A stretch of 64,000 bases of DNA from Lineus longissimus. Lineage: Eukaryota; Nemertea; Pilidiophora; Heteronemertea; Lineidae. Below the pieces are notes generated by a model. It was given only the letters and a program-made list of their open reading frames with translations. It made no database searches and was not told where the DNA came from. The DNA is taken from the NCBI RefSeq assembly GCF_910592395.1, contig NC_088318.1, positions 4,278,001 to 4,342,000 on the forward strand, given 5' to 3'. Position numbers and translations under genes: made by a program. Positions 10,094 through 34,000 of the stretch are shown piece after piece. Numbering within the stretch: position 1 is the first letter of the stretch; each line of letters opens with the position of its first letter.

Positions 10094-13000
10094 TTTTCTT
10101 GAAAAGTCATCTGAGAATGAGGTTTCTATGAAAACCTGCCTGTGAATGAGGATGCCTGGCCTGACATGAGGGAACCTGGCCTGTGACTAAGGCTTCCCAG
10201 CAAGGTTGCCATGAAAACCTCCCCTGTAATGAGGTTTCCATGAAAACCATGCCTGCGAAGAAATTGGGTGTCCATGAAAACTTTGCCCGCGAAGAAGGTT
10301 TTCCAGGAAGTTTGCCATGAATACCTGGCCTGTGAACAGTCCAGACCAATTCCAGAATTGGAAACATTTTTTGTGTTTCCTTTTCAGATAACATCTAAAA
10401 TTGATTCCGATTCTTGAACATGTAAACAAACAATCATTTAGTTTCCAAATTTGGAAACAACTGATATCCTCCACCTTGTTTCCAGTTCTGGAAATACATA
10501 TTTTGTTTCCTAAATAGGTAATCTTAAGCAAGTTTCCAATTCAGGTAACATTGGATGTCTTCAAAGCAATGTTTCCAGATATGGAAACCTTAGTCTCGAT
10601 AGGGACATAAGTTACCTATTCTGGAATTGGCCTGGACTGGTGAATGAGGTTTCCATGAAGAACCTTTTTTAGATGATTTTCCAGAAATTCTTTAGGTACA
10701 TAGAGCTCACTAGAGACTCATCGCGTTGTTGCGTGACTGCCGACACCCAGGCCGCAATTTTGGACTGTGAATAAGGTTTCAACCAAAAGAACCTTTTTAG
10801 ATGGTTTTCCAGAAACTACGGCCGGTGATGGTTGGGTACATGTAGAGCTCGCTATAGACTCCTCTCGTCGTTACGGGACTGCCAACACACTTTGGACCAA
10901 TTCTTGTCTCTGTGACTCGTCCGGGAACCTCGTGGTGTATATAATGGAACTTTTTGTTGGCAGAGAGAATATATTCCGATATGCTTGGAGAATGATAGCT
11001 CACGTCGCAATAAGAAAATCACGTTGAACAAGAAGACCTAAACCTAAACAGCTTTATTTGTCATAATCACGTGAAACTTCGCAATGAAGTGAGGCTTCTC
11101 GCCAGGTATATACCGTGACATTGATGAGTGAAAGTCATCGTGTTCACATTGATTCACAGGGTCTCAACAGAAAGTTCTACAACAAATATGTATTATTATG
11201 ATATAAATATCATGCTATGTACATTCCCGGTCAAAAGGGGCCAGTTTGTCTCTTTTCCAACTCTATAGGTATGCATATTAGGCTGGAATTGATAAGACTT
11301 CAAGAATTTGGAATTTCAGCAAGGCAAAACACATTTTGAGCAGCCGAAATTTCCCTGAAGTCCGACAGTTCTTTCCTTGGCAAAGAGAGTACGGGAGGCC
11401 TTCCCACTTCGATACCTTTCCAACGAGATGTAACCTTGGAATACTATGTTTCTCGTAAGCCTCGCAGAGGCTGGCGCTCATCAGTGCATCTGGTAGAGGT
11501 GACACGTAAATTTAACCAATTATTATGTATGCCTATAACCGACCCCCCCCCCCCGCCCGCCCACACCCACCCGTAAGGCCTTCGGAGGTCGGCATATTCA
11601 TCCTCTTCAAAGATGTTTCTTTTTCATATTTGGTTCCCGGTTTGGTGACAAAATCATTTTCATTTTCCTCGATGAGACTTTCTATCACCTTCGCTGCCCC
11701 ATGTGGAAGTCAATGAAATTTTCTTAAAAGAATTTTGAGACCCTGGTCCACCCTAGTCATTTATATATAGTTCGGCTGATATAAGACCACTTTATTGATT
11801 ACTCCAAAAGTCGAGACAAAGGCCTCATTAAAACATGTCATGGTAGCTTGGTGTTACCAACCCACACTCTCAAGAGCCCTTGTTTCTAAGAGTGCATTGT
11901 CTATCTAAATTGAAACGTTGGGGAGAGCATCGAACGACCATGTGTAGTGTGGATACTTAGCGGTCTGAGATTATAAGTTTCGGTCAATGTGAACTGATGC
12001 CAACCATGGGAAATTTTATACAATAACATTTACGTTTACAATAATTAAGATTTGAGTCAACTTACATATTCCTATTCCAAGCTAGTGACAATAAGTGATA
12101 CATAATTATTTCATATAGATACATTTTATAGTACATTCAGAACAAAGAGCATGCAGAGTTATAATTTCGCGCATTTAGTGGGGGATTTTCAGATCCTGTT
12201 TTATTGGTACTGTTTTACTGTTCCAAGTGAAAGCGAGTTTTAGCTCTAAACATGAAAACGTTTATATACATTTAATAAAACAATAATATATAGTGTATTT
12301 AAATGCAATTTCTCAAGACGACACTCGTTAGGCACGATTTTGTTATGTTTGACTAATGTTAAATTAGGATGGACATATAATCCAAATTGCGTAGCATAGA
12401 GTTATAAATGTAAAATAATCGATTAAGGTAGTTTTCGCAAAGCCCCCGAAACGCCAAAATAGGATGACGAGATTGGCCTCAGAACTGCTTGACTTAATTC
12501 AGCCATCACCGCGGTGACGTTCAACAACACTCTTTCCTCACTTCCGCCCAACCAAGCTCTGCGCACAGGCCAAAGCTTCGTAAAGACCAGAATGAGTATA
12601 TTTAATGGGACCTCCCATCGAATCCGCACTCTCCCGCCGATTCAAAACAGGATAAACAACTCATTTGGTGAATCAATCCACTTACTCACCGACAGCCATC
12701 CAAAGCGCTGACAAAGGCACATCCCAATACCTCAGACGACACAATCGTCGGCCTCTTCCAGTCTGACATATCCACGGTTGAGCTTTTGAAAATGTTTAAC
12801 GTTTTTTTCGGCAATGAAATAATGGTTTTCAGTCTCTCAAAGCAAATGCGAGAACTCCCAACCTGAATGTCAGGATGAACTCACGAGCCGATTTTGACTT
12901 TTTGAGCGGGGGTAATAGGTTTTCGGACACCACTTTTCGTCCTTAATCGGCATGAAGACACGTTTCTTCTGCGATGACCCGCCTCTTCCCGCTAAGAACA

Positions 13001-14315
13001 TAGAACAACCACTAACAAAGTTTTTACCAATTATTTTGGAAATGAATACGTAATTTCACTATGTATAAGGTCAACGGCCGGGCGCGGTCAGCAGTCAGCC
13101 ACTCGTATCCATCATACACGCCATGCCAGATCAGAGGAACAGTCTATAGCTGTCTGTATGACCTTTGCAAAGTCATTCGCACCCCCACGCAGAACCAGAA
13201 ACAGGCTTAAGACACTCGATGGCGATGTCCAAGCTTTCATAAACGCACTGAAAAACAAAATGGGCACAGCAATACAGAGTGTGGACAACTAACAGATGGC
13301 CTTGCTTTCACCACACAAATTAGTTTAAACCAGTACCAGTAAATGGAGAATTCGTCAGAAGACTGTACAAGCATCTTGTTTTAGTTTCCAGTAGTTCTAC
13401 CTTCAAGAAGGGTCTCCGAGCAATTCGGCAGTAACTTTACTTTTTCCAATTGTCCAGTTCTTCTTTCGGCCCGCAAAAAAACCCCACCCGACTTTGTTCA
13501 CAAAACTGGTTCTGGTGCACAAATATCTGGTTCAGACCGAATCAAGATATAGGTCAAGTCTAAATTTTCGTCTGAAAATATTCTACGTGCTTTGGGTCTC
13601 TTGGTGGTGGAAGGATGGTCGTCCCGTTTTTCGCCCCGCCCTACATATGTAACCGAATTCAGCCGAAAAGTCACACATGCACACACTCGGACATTCATCA
13701 CCGTTATACGCGATACAGTATTTACGCAGCCAAAGAATGGTTATCGCAGCCAAAATTTATATTGTCCGTGCCAGTATCAAGCAAGGTGACGCCGAGAGAC
13801 TATCGCTCGCAAGAGCGGTGTTTGTGATATACGTCGAGTGCAAAAACTCTAAGCCAACACCATTTGCTCGATCAATCTTCCGTTTTACACCTTTGCGGAG
13901 GAAGGGGAGATTATCGGCTAGTGGGTTTACCACAAGAAACCCCCCGCCCCCAAAACAGACATTTATGGACATGGTTGACATAAAACAACGTTCTCTCTGC
14001 ATATACACTGGTCTTTTGTTTCAACCAAATTCTTGAAATGATCATATTTGAGGCTTGTAAGTTCATAAATTTTCCGAATACACCAGCCGAGGTCCATCGG
14101 CAAGACGTACTCCACTTCATCTGGGAGTTATTACAATTCTATAAACACCACGAATGCTTTCAAAATTGTACTCTTTTGCACCACGGAGGAACATCCGTGT
14201 CCTCATGATGCAGCAAATGCAAAATACCACTAATAGTAAGGTTCACCCTGAGACTTGACGATTTACGGTCAAACGGTTGGCAATGTCTTTCGTGTATGAT
14301 TGTCCCACGCACAGT
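10094..14315. other. Spacer between ZDHHC and transporter A
   Basis: 10094-10760 is a degenerate array of roughly 35-bp units built on GAATGAGGTTTCCATGAAAA, split by an inverted-repeat element at 10337-10639. The rest, to the transporter A stop codon, shows C-runs (near 11545) and AT-rich sequence with no gene I can support; part of it should be the 3' UTR of transporter A. Confidence 0.5.
10337..10639. mobile_element. 303-bp inverted-repeat element with 5-bp target duplication and internal palindromes
   Basis: The ends CAGTCCAG and (C)TGGACTG are part of ~28-bp inverted repeats. The flanks are identical, GTGAA at 10332-10336 and at 10640-10644. The interior repeats a palindromic motif of the form GTTTCCA-N4-TGGAAAC, including the perfect palindrome GTTTCCAAATTTGGAAAC near 10440. 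It was inserted into the degenerate GAATGAGGTTTCC array. Confidence 0.8.
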
Positions 14316-24664
<10,349 letters not shown>

Positions 24665-27119
24665 TCAGCTTTGCTTCGTTAAAATCATATTTCCAAATGT
24701 CTTCACGTTCATTTCCGCTAAAGTTAATGAAACAGATGGAATCTATCGAATATAATTGTATCTTTGTTTAACTACAAAATGTATATACATCCTTGGACCC
24801 GAATTTGAAATGTTTCGCCTAGATCCCCGAATGAATATCATGAACGCCTTCTACAACTTGGGACTCCCATCTACCATGATTCACAATTCAAAAACAACTC
24901 GAATCTAAACGCCGTCCACTAAAGTTTCAATCAAGCCATCGACACATCAAACGTGACATCTTCAAAAGTTCACGAAACGGGTTGTTTTACATCACACTTC
25001 CATGACAAGGGGACCACTCTATTTGTCGATAGTTAGTGTTACTACTGAGCCTCGCCGCCTCTCCTTACTCTCCTGCTTGATTGACATCAGTTGATGACAG
25101 TAGGAGTCATCGAGAGCGCCTTCACCGCCTCGTTCATTAGTCGTCGCTGTCGTTCGCAAAACCTCTTTGCCGCAAGCTTGGAATGAAACAGTTCGTTTCA
25201 GAACAGGATTCACAATTTTCCTCGTTCAAGGTAAAGTTAGCGCACGAGAAATCATCATCGAAGGAGAATAAATTCTGTTGTGAGGGTCTTTTGCCCACAG
25301 GAACAGATTTTACATCTTGTCCAATTGAGAGTTCGGTGGAAAGTGATTTGGATGCAGAGTGAAAAAGGAAACCAAGGCGACGTAGTTTGTTAATGAATTG
25401 TGTGACACGTTCTGGAATCATGTAATCATCTCCTCCGAGGTGAGACATAATGACGTACGAGAGAATAGTCGAGATAGCGCCATTTTCCGCTGCTTTCACA
25501 CGTAGCATATCGTGTCGGTGTCATAGGCGCGATGTCCCCGGTGAAGCCGGAAAGGCCCCACGTGCTGCGATGTTATAAGTGTGAAGTGAATCTCCCTCTG
25601 TACGTTCATTCACACATTTGCGCGTTCCCCGACATGCTGAAGTAACGGCACCATGGTTTTAACGAAGGCTGGCACGACGAATTGGAAGAGAACGCCATAA
25701 CGCACAACTAGCTAATATCATCAGCCACAACCAAGTCCCGGGACCAACTCATCCATGCTTTCTAATTCTATACCGGTGTTGGGCCTACCCAACTCCAACT
25801 TGAAGTTTTATACTGAAGTCAGTTGTCTACTTGCAAGTGTCCAAAGAACGAACATGATATTCCAAAATTTGTAATTCCTTTATACACACTGATTTAGGCC
25901 AAGAAGGTGTTCGATATATAAAACCTATTCAAGTAAGTTGAATGTCCATGGAGAATAACATTTTCTTTACACAGGTCGCGGACCACTCCAGGCCTAATAT
26001 CATGGCACAATAGTCAACCTCCCACCCCCATCCGGGAACTCCGGTCGGCGTAGAGAACATTGACATGATCGAGAGACCTAACACAGGGGAATGGGGAATG
26101 TGGGATGGAGGGGGTTGGGGGAGGGGATACCTGTTTCGACGGTCGGCACCTCATGTTCTATCCGGCCGAATCCTGCCGATAGACATTTCGGTCAATTACG
26201 GCATCCCACCAAAAAACATTTACCGCTTACCACGCCGTCTTTTATTCATTGAGCCGTGATATTTCGGTTCGTAGTTTTCCTCTCATCAACTGGCCTCCAC
26301 CTATAACTTGTATAAAGTTAAAGGCATACTTTGCCTTCGTTCAAAAATTTGAAACCTGAACTACACCTGGCTTCGAATCCAGGACATCATTCTAATTATG
26401 TCGGTCGCCTCTTCCGAAAGTGAGGATGCCGAAAATTCAACACAGTATATATTTGGCCCTTAGGCCTAGGTATAGTTGGGGCAATAAGACTATTTTTGAA
26501 ATCGGCGCCCTCTTTTATCATTTATAGGCTTGTCAAATCGTGATTCTCACCTCAAATTCTGATTTAACTGATAGCTTGACCAAATAATACCAAATATGAT
26601 CATATTTTGCCAAAATTTTAATTTTTTCACGACTAAGGTGTATAATAAGACCGCTTTCTTTGGAATTCGCACCCTTGTCCTTCTCAGTCAGAGAAAACAG
26701 CACGTGTTCTTTACAATGACAAAAACCTTATGGACAACGCCGGATCTAGCTTCACCCCCGGCAGCCTTATGCAGCCTTGTTCGCGACAATAATACGAAAA
26801 AATCTACGAAACAAAGCAGCCCGAAGGTCCAAAGCGGATGCGGGACACTGTCAGACGGACATTGTGTGAAACCTCTAATCACTTTCAGGCAGATTACCGG
26901 TCATCAGGCAAAGATAGATGAAATGAAACGGCCAGGGGCCATTGTGCTCACCGTATACATCTTTTATTAGGCAGGATCATGCTTAGTTTAGAGGTGAATA
27001 TGGTGAACACAATCAGGCATGAAGTCTTTTTTTAGATGTGTATTGATGTCAAGTAATAAGACAGGGCAGTATATATAAGTTTATGATCCAACCAATAATT
27101 GTCTATGACATCAACAAGA

Positions 27120-28257
27120 TCAATATCGTGTGATTGCTAAGAGTCCCTGCAATAAAAAATTCATCGAAAAAAAGTCATTAATAAGCGAGATATTGCACGT
27201 CCTACTTTTTCAGTTTTGACCCCCTGGTGGCCAAATCAAGAATCAGATCAGGCCAAAATTCGGTGTCAGAGATTACCTGATGTAGGGGGTTACATGTACC
27301 AACTTTCAAGTTCATAGCTTCAGCAGTTAAGAAACGTGCCATAGTTACACTCGAACGGTCAATTTACGCCATTTGACCTCTGTGACCTAGAAAAGGAGGT
27401 CAAATCCAAAAATCATAGGAAATGTGATGTATCCTTGCTAGGAGTCCCTGCCATAAAATTTTATCGAAAACAATTCACTCAAATAGGCAAGATATTGCAC
27501 TTCTTCCTTTTTCCGTTATGGCCCCCTGGTGGCCTAATAAAGAATCAGATCAGGCCAAAATTCGACATCAGACGTTATCTGATGTAGGGGGTTATATGCA
27601 CCAAGTTTCAAGTTCATAGCTTTAGTGGTTAAGAAACGTGCCATAGTTTACACTCTAATGGCCAATTTACGCCATATGACCTCTGTGACCTTGAAAAGTA
27701 GGTCAAATTGAAAACCCGTATGATATAAAATGTATATTTGCTATGAGTACCTACAACAAAAGTTTTATCGAAAACAAGTCCCTTATAAGCGAGATATCAC
27801 ACTTTTTAGATTTCCACTTTTGGCCCCCTGGTGGCAAAGTTAGGAATTAGATCGAACCAAAATTCAGCACCAGAGGCTATGTGATATAGGGGGTTATATG
27901 TACCAAGTTTCAAGTTCATAGCTTTAGTGGTTAAGAAACGTGCCATAGTTTACACTCTAATGGCCAATTTACGCCATATGACCTCTGCGACCTTGAAAAC
28001 AAGGTCAAATTAAAAACCCGTAAAATATAAAATGTATATTTGCTATGAGTACCTACAACAAAAGTTTTATCGAAAACAAGTCACTAATAAGCGAGATATC
28101 ACACTTTTTAGATATCGACATTTGGCCCCCTGGGGGCCAAACAGAGAATCAGATCGGACCGAAAATCAGTGTCAGAGGTCAGCTGACCTAGGGCATTCTG
28201 TGTACAAAGTTTCAAGTTCATAGCCCTAGCAGTTAAGAAACGTGCCACTGTTAGGAT

Positions 28258-28291
<34 letters not shown>

Positions 28292-28335
28292 ACACAGCGC
28301 TATCGTATAGACTCCCCTTACGGTGAGCCAAAAAT
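27120..28335 (-). repeat. Dispersed repeat with ~300-bp internal units, (CGA)n tract and AGGTCA direct repeats
   Basis: Four degenerate ~300-bp units share CCCCCTGGTGGCC, GTTAAGAAACGTGCC and TTTGACCTCTGTGACCT. The block ends at a CGA trinucleotide run (about 28258-28291) and GTGAGC. The same parts in reverse order make up 48271-49395, so this is an inverted copy of that family. No coding frame. Confidence 0.8.
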
Positions 28336-30334
28336 GATTGAATATTACCGCCAAATCTGCCTGACCGCAAATCAAGAACGACGTAACGTACATGCAACGT
28401 TTTAATTTATCATATCAATTGACACTTCGTCCTCATCGTGTCGCTAATTAGCAATGGGCATTATTATATATCGGGGGTGAATATTGCGGAATTTTAGCAC
28501 ATTATTTCTGTTCATTATCACCGAAAACAATGCTTGATTTAATTACGTCGTTCGATGTGTTTGTCCGTTTTCCTACTATTTGTTTTCGATTACTTAATAC
28601 TATTTATTAATATACCTAATACTATTCATAACACCTCGCGAGCATTTTCGCTTGGAGGTGTGCCGATTCGATCAATCTTTGGCCTAGCGATTAACGCTGC
28701 TTTCAGTCACGGAGAGGCGTCCCATATCGAGCTAATGTTGTCCTCTGTCCACCCAGAGTCCATCAATTTATCATCAAGAGTCAGACTCTGGTCCACCAGG
28801 AACGGCAATGCGTCTCTTTCGCACGGCCATGAAAGTATACGCGTCATTTCGAAACCATATGCCACTTGCAGAATTGAGCGCTTTTAAAGGTGCGGTATAC
28901 ACTCTCAGGAAGAAAGCTTTTTGAGCTCTTGAAAAAGCGTTAATGGTTTTTTCGGCCAACATAAAAATGCAGCCGTCAGAGGTTTTTCAGCCAAGTGAAA
29001 AACCCGAGAGGGTTTTCACAACCTCAAAAACCAATAGATTTTGCCGGGGTTTTCATGATACCAAAAACCTTTCATGGGGTGCATATTGTGTTAGGCTTCT
29101 TTGTAGTCAATTTCGTCATTCTTATCGTCCTTCCTCGATGTACCGCATGGCCTGTCCAGCTAGGAAAAGCGAATGTTTTCCACTGATGTTGGACAAAAAA
29201 ATTGTTGTTGTCTCAACGAAGTAAAGATGTGTTCATCTGGTAATAAGGTTCTTCAAGCATGATTGCCTTACATACATCGAGAAAAATGCTCCGTCATCCA
29301 GGGCTGGCTTCTACCAGATACATTCCATGCATGGCTGGCGGCTCGGTAATTTGGAAGGCCCGCCAAGAATACACAAGCTACGATTCTCGGTCACTTTGGC
29401 AAATCATTCTCCAGTGTTGTATTGTTTATTGTTTGTACTTCTATACAATTACATATAATACATACATTACATAAGGTAATGTTTGAAATCTAATAACAGA
29501 CAAACTTGCCAAAAAATATAAGCTTATGTGCATGTACCTATTCACTAAGTGAGTGATATCAAAATTGATAAGTTCCTGTGTAGGAAAAAGTTGTAGTTCC
29601 TTCATCCGCAACTTCGGATCGATTGCAAGAGAATCGACGGCCCGAACTTTAAGTTCAAATCCGCCACTGATGGCATCACTGGCGCCAACAACGACATCGA
29701 TTCAAAAAACTTATTCAAAAGACGATTCAAAGGTTAAAATAAAGCACAAACATTTTTCTGTCACTGAGTTATATCGATGAGCAAATATATATATAAAAAA
29801 CCCCACATAAATATCTCATTGATGATTTTTAGCGAACTACTTTCACCAATTCATTCTGCCACCTGCGCGAACTCGTCACAATCGTCATGTGGTGGCGACG
29901 CGGAGTAATATTTCAATATGGCGACGACGCATATGTATATAAGAGACAAGTCCTCCAATCTCTTCCCAGACTCTCTAACGTTTGGGTGGAACTTCCTTTG
30001 CCAAGATAAAAAGTTAAACATTTTCCCAACAATCTCGTTTTATCGGCAAGTCTCCTTTTCGGTCGGTGAGTGGCCGTTTATAGCACGTATACATATACAC
30101 ACAATTATCTGCTTGTTCAATCCTCCTTCCTCCCTTGTACGCTATAGAAACACGTGCGCACGCAAAAAGATCAACAGATCGACAATGGTGTATGCAGTCA
30201 GAGGCATAGTTGATGTCATGCTGCTTCATAAACACAATTAATGAAAGGCGTTTTTTTATACAAAACATCATTCTATAGGGTTCGAAATCATATAAACTTT
30301 TATAAAGGGAAAGTGTACGTCTCTTATCTTTCAT

Positions 30335-30582
30335 AGCTGTGTTCACACTAGCGTTTTAATACGAATTGAATACGAATTAAAACCTGAATTCGTATTAACT
30401 GTTCAGACTGAAATCGTTTTGGAACGATGCCAAATCGGTTTATCGAAAACGGTTCCCGCACCGTATTGAATTCGCATCAGAATTCGGATCGCCCGATACG
30501 CATTCGGTCTGAACGTTGATTCGTATTCCGGGGCACGTATTCCGGAATGCGCAATCAATACGTATTCAGTGTGAACGCAGCT
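30335..30582. mobile_element. ~248-bp element with AGCTG(T/C)GTTCACACT inverted ends
   Basis: The left end AGCTGTGTTCACACT matches the complement of the right end AGTGTGAACGCAGCT at all but one position. The interior is rich in GAATACG/CGTATTC inverted words and has no coding frame. It resembles short non-autonomous DNA transposons. Confidence 0.65.
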
Positions 30583-31021
30583 TTTAGTGACATGTTACCG
30601 TGAAGAAAATGTCCACATCTTAATTATCCCCCCCCCCCACACACACACCCATACACCTGTTCGCACTCGATGACGTAATGGACCCCAAGTTTGCAAATTA
30701 ACACCGGCAAATACCCTCCCCTCATGAGTCGTTGCATGCACACGTACTGAACGAAAAAGGCCCCTTGTATCACTTTAAGGGTGGCATCAGTTCCGTTTTT
30801 TTTCTTCTTGAGGTTGACCAAAACTTGTATATACATCCCTTGAACATGTTTTGGCATCAGCCATAAATGCTAAATACTATAAATGTATATTTATCAAAAT
30901 ACATGTATAGTTGCCACATCCGGTTTCCAATGACCGACAAAAAAATTGTCGCAAAAATGTGGCGCATTAAACGACATTAACCCCAGCTACAGGAGAAGTT
31001 ACTGAGATATAAGCAATTTAA

Positions 31022-34000
31022 CTACACGTATGACATATGTTGAGCTTCGCCAGTGATATTAGGATGTGCCGTTTCATCGCCAACATCGCCTCTACAGCGG
31101 ACACAGCAGCTGACGCAAGGTATAAGACCTTCCTTCGGACCGAATGACAACCAGTGAGCTAACTGAAAAGAAAATAACTTATACTGTAAGAACGAGACAG
31201 TATTACCCTATCCTATGAGGAGGCCAACATCAACAGCATGCAAGAAGGCATGGAAGCAGAACCGCCCGGACCATGACCGACAGGTAAGAGCTATCATCGG
31301 CAAACAAGGCCAGAACAAGTCACCATCTTCAGACTTAGAAGCGGGCATTACAGGATGCGGTACCACCTATTCCACAAGTACAGAATAAGTATAGGAGACA
31401 CCGGCCAAAGCTCTTTCAATGTGGGACCGACGACAACAACCTACGTGCTACAGTACTGCACTCTGCACAAAGCCAACAGTAAAGAAATCTGGCCAAATGG
31501 TGCTACATGCAGAACCAATTGTATGGAGACTGGCGGAATTGCGGAGGACGACTGAGTATCCGACGAACAGGATTGACTGTATGAGGTGAACGCGAAAAAG
31601 AAGGAATGCTGTGAGACCGATGGTGGACAGGTTTGGCGCAAGCCTTTCAAAGAGCTACGAAATTCAAAGAACGAAGTGTGTAAATAGACAGGTTTCTCAA
31701 CCCTTACGAAACGAAGTATACGAATGTTTGTCTGTGATGTTGCTCAAATCATGCGCAAATTCAGTTACACGACAAAAGTAAATAATCTACCATACATGTA
31801 CACCGTTGATACGAAGCACTCTGGACAAAGTTTAATGCTGTGTAAAACTTTTCCCTGGCAGACCTTGAAGAAGACATGGTTGTGTCAAAAGCTAGTCTCA
31901 ACAAAATTCTATGTTGACCAACAAAAAATTGTGTTATTTTAGACATTCTTTCTGATTCTGGACAAAGTATGGCAATCTTACCTTGAAACGTTTTATGATG
32001 CCCTTCTCAATATCTGGGTGTTCACTGACAGGTGTGATGCAGTGTGCTATTTTCTGCAGAAAAAAAATTAATACGGATCCAAAACAATATCAACATCACA
32101 AAAACAATCGTGACAAAGATCTGTAATGTAATCCACTAGGGCAGGGGCTGCATATGGGTGGGTATTATTTTCTGCCCATTCAGGTATATTGAATAACCCG
32201 AACTTTTTAAAATTTTTGATTAAACCCTTTTTACTAAGGGGAAAGATGGATGGTAAAATTTACGTTTGTTGCTAAAACGCCACCCAGATTGATCGCCGAT
32301 GAACGCGACACACTTACCAGTCGAAATGTGTTTCCTTTGGCAGTGATAACAGCGTAGATGGCAAAGATTGGTATGAGTATAAGGCTTGAACTAGTTAGAA
32401 ACCATGCGATCGAATCGGACCACTCCGGGTAGGTGTACGTCCCTGTTGACAAGTCCAGCGTCAGGTGGCTGTGACTCGTCAAGCTCCAAATCACGATCGT
32501 CTGCGGAAGAAACAAAATATTTTCAGTTTGGACGTATAAGCATTGATGAGCTTTCGTAAAACTACACTATAACCCCCCATACTCATCCTCGAATACATGT
32601 AACAGGGCATTCGTATGCTGTATACTCCCCACGCACCGCTTGTTACTGCGCTCATAACCTCGGTCATAAGTGTCGAGTGAAAGGCATGATGCGCTACCAT
32701 CTTGGAGGAGGAATACTCCCAGGAGAGTCACACCTCCAAGTGTATGCCGGGTGAACGCTGATGACGAATAAGATAAGAATAATATCACGATCAGAGAAGG
32801 GTTCAATTAAAGGCGACATTCAACGGAAGAAGTAGAATATCTGACTAAAAGCGTGGGGAGAGTCGGCTCTTCATGATTAGACCACATCAATACTTGCCGT
32901 CAAAAATATTGGACTTAAAAACTTCCAACAAAATCTCCAGTAAAATCCTGGGTAAAACCCGAGCATCGATTTCGCATCTTCGCAAAATTGGTCCATACCT
33001 AAAGTGAAAAATAAAATATCAGAGGAACGTCTTATTCGATGTTGAATGCGTTTTATGTGAAATGTATAACTCAAAAAAATGACTAACTCTACTTGTTAAT
33101 CCCGATGTTCATTCATTCGTCTTCTCGTTAGGCATCTTTCTGTCCAAGCAGTACATGAATCGTCTCGGTGCTATACATTTTGACAGCATCAGTCAGGTTG
33201 CCATTCTCGAAAGCAGACATGATATTCACCGTCTCATCACACTACTATCACTGCGCCGGAGTCTGTCAAGCTGCCTGACCGTACGAAAGTGGGGAAGCCT
33301 GTTCCGGTATAAACGATCTAACTATTTCAAGAGAAAAGTTCTAAAGAGACCGACGAACTCAGCAGTTTCGTACGTATAGCATATTTATGAGCGTCCACCG
33401 GAATGAATTATCTGTCTAACTTGATCGGCGTCATAGGACACCGAAAACCATCTAAAAAATATATATAATTTATAATTGCAAAACGTAAGGATAATCCACG
33501 TTTAAATACGGTGTCCTTTTCATTGGTCACCCAATATTACGCATATTATGCTGGCTTCGGGATGTCGTGTGGTTGTAGTGGCTTCCTTACCATAGACCCA
33601 GGAGACGCATATGGCCTGAGAGAGAGCGACGAACAAAATAGATATGCCAGCACTGTACGTGTCCATCAGAGTGACCATGTACATCCCGCCCTGGAATGTC
33701 AAGCAGAAACAACTGAAAGACAAGCCTTGCGGCTACAAAATTCACATATGATACGGTTTTCACACTGTTGGTATTTTGTTTACGCGTATGTAGTTAGCTA
33801 GGGTGCCGCGCATTCGAATTTTTTTGCCAGGCAGTCGTCGGGAATCTTTTTTTAAATTTCGAACATATCTTCCAACTTCAGTAATGTAGCTTTTACAGTT
33901 CATTCGGAGCTCTCATTCAAAAAGGCAAAGTTATAGGAGGAAAAAACAAACTATTCATATGTTAGTTTGTGCTAAGTATAAGTTGCCAATGCTGAATATT

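Noticed and set aside
25137-25508. 123-residue minus-strand open frame upstream of transporter A
   Set aside because: No recognisable domain and no clear splice support; it could be 5' UTR or a chance frame.
31243-31560. Host gene
   Set aside because: Pattern RLRSGH...IWP belongs to the tail of LINE ORF2 proteins and the frame is broken.
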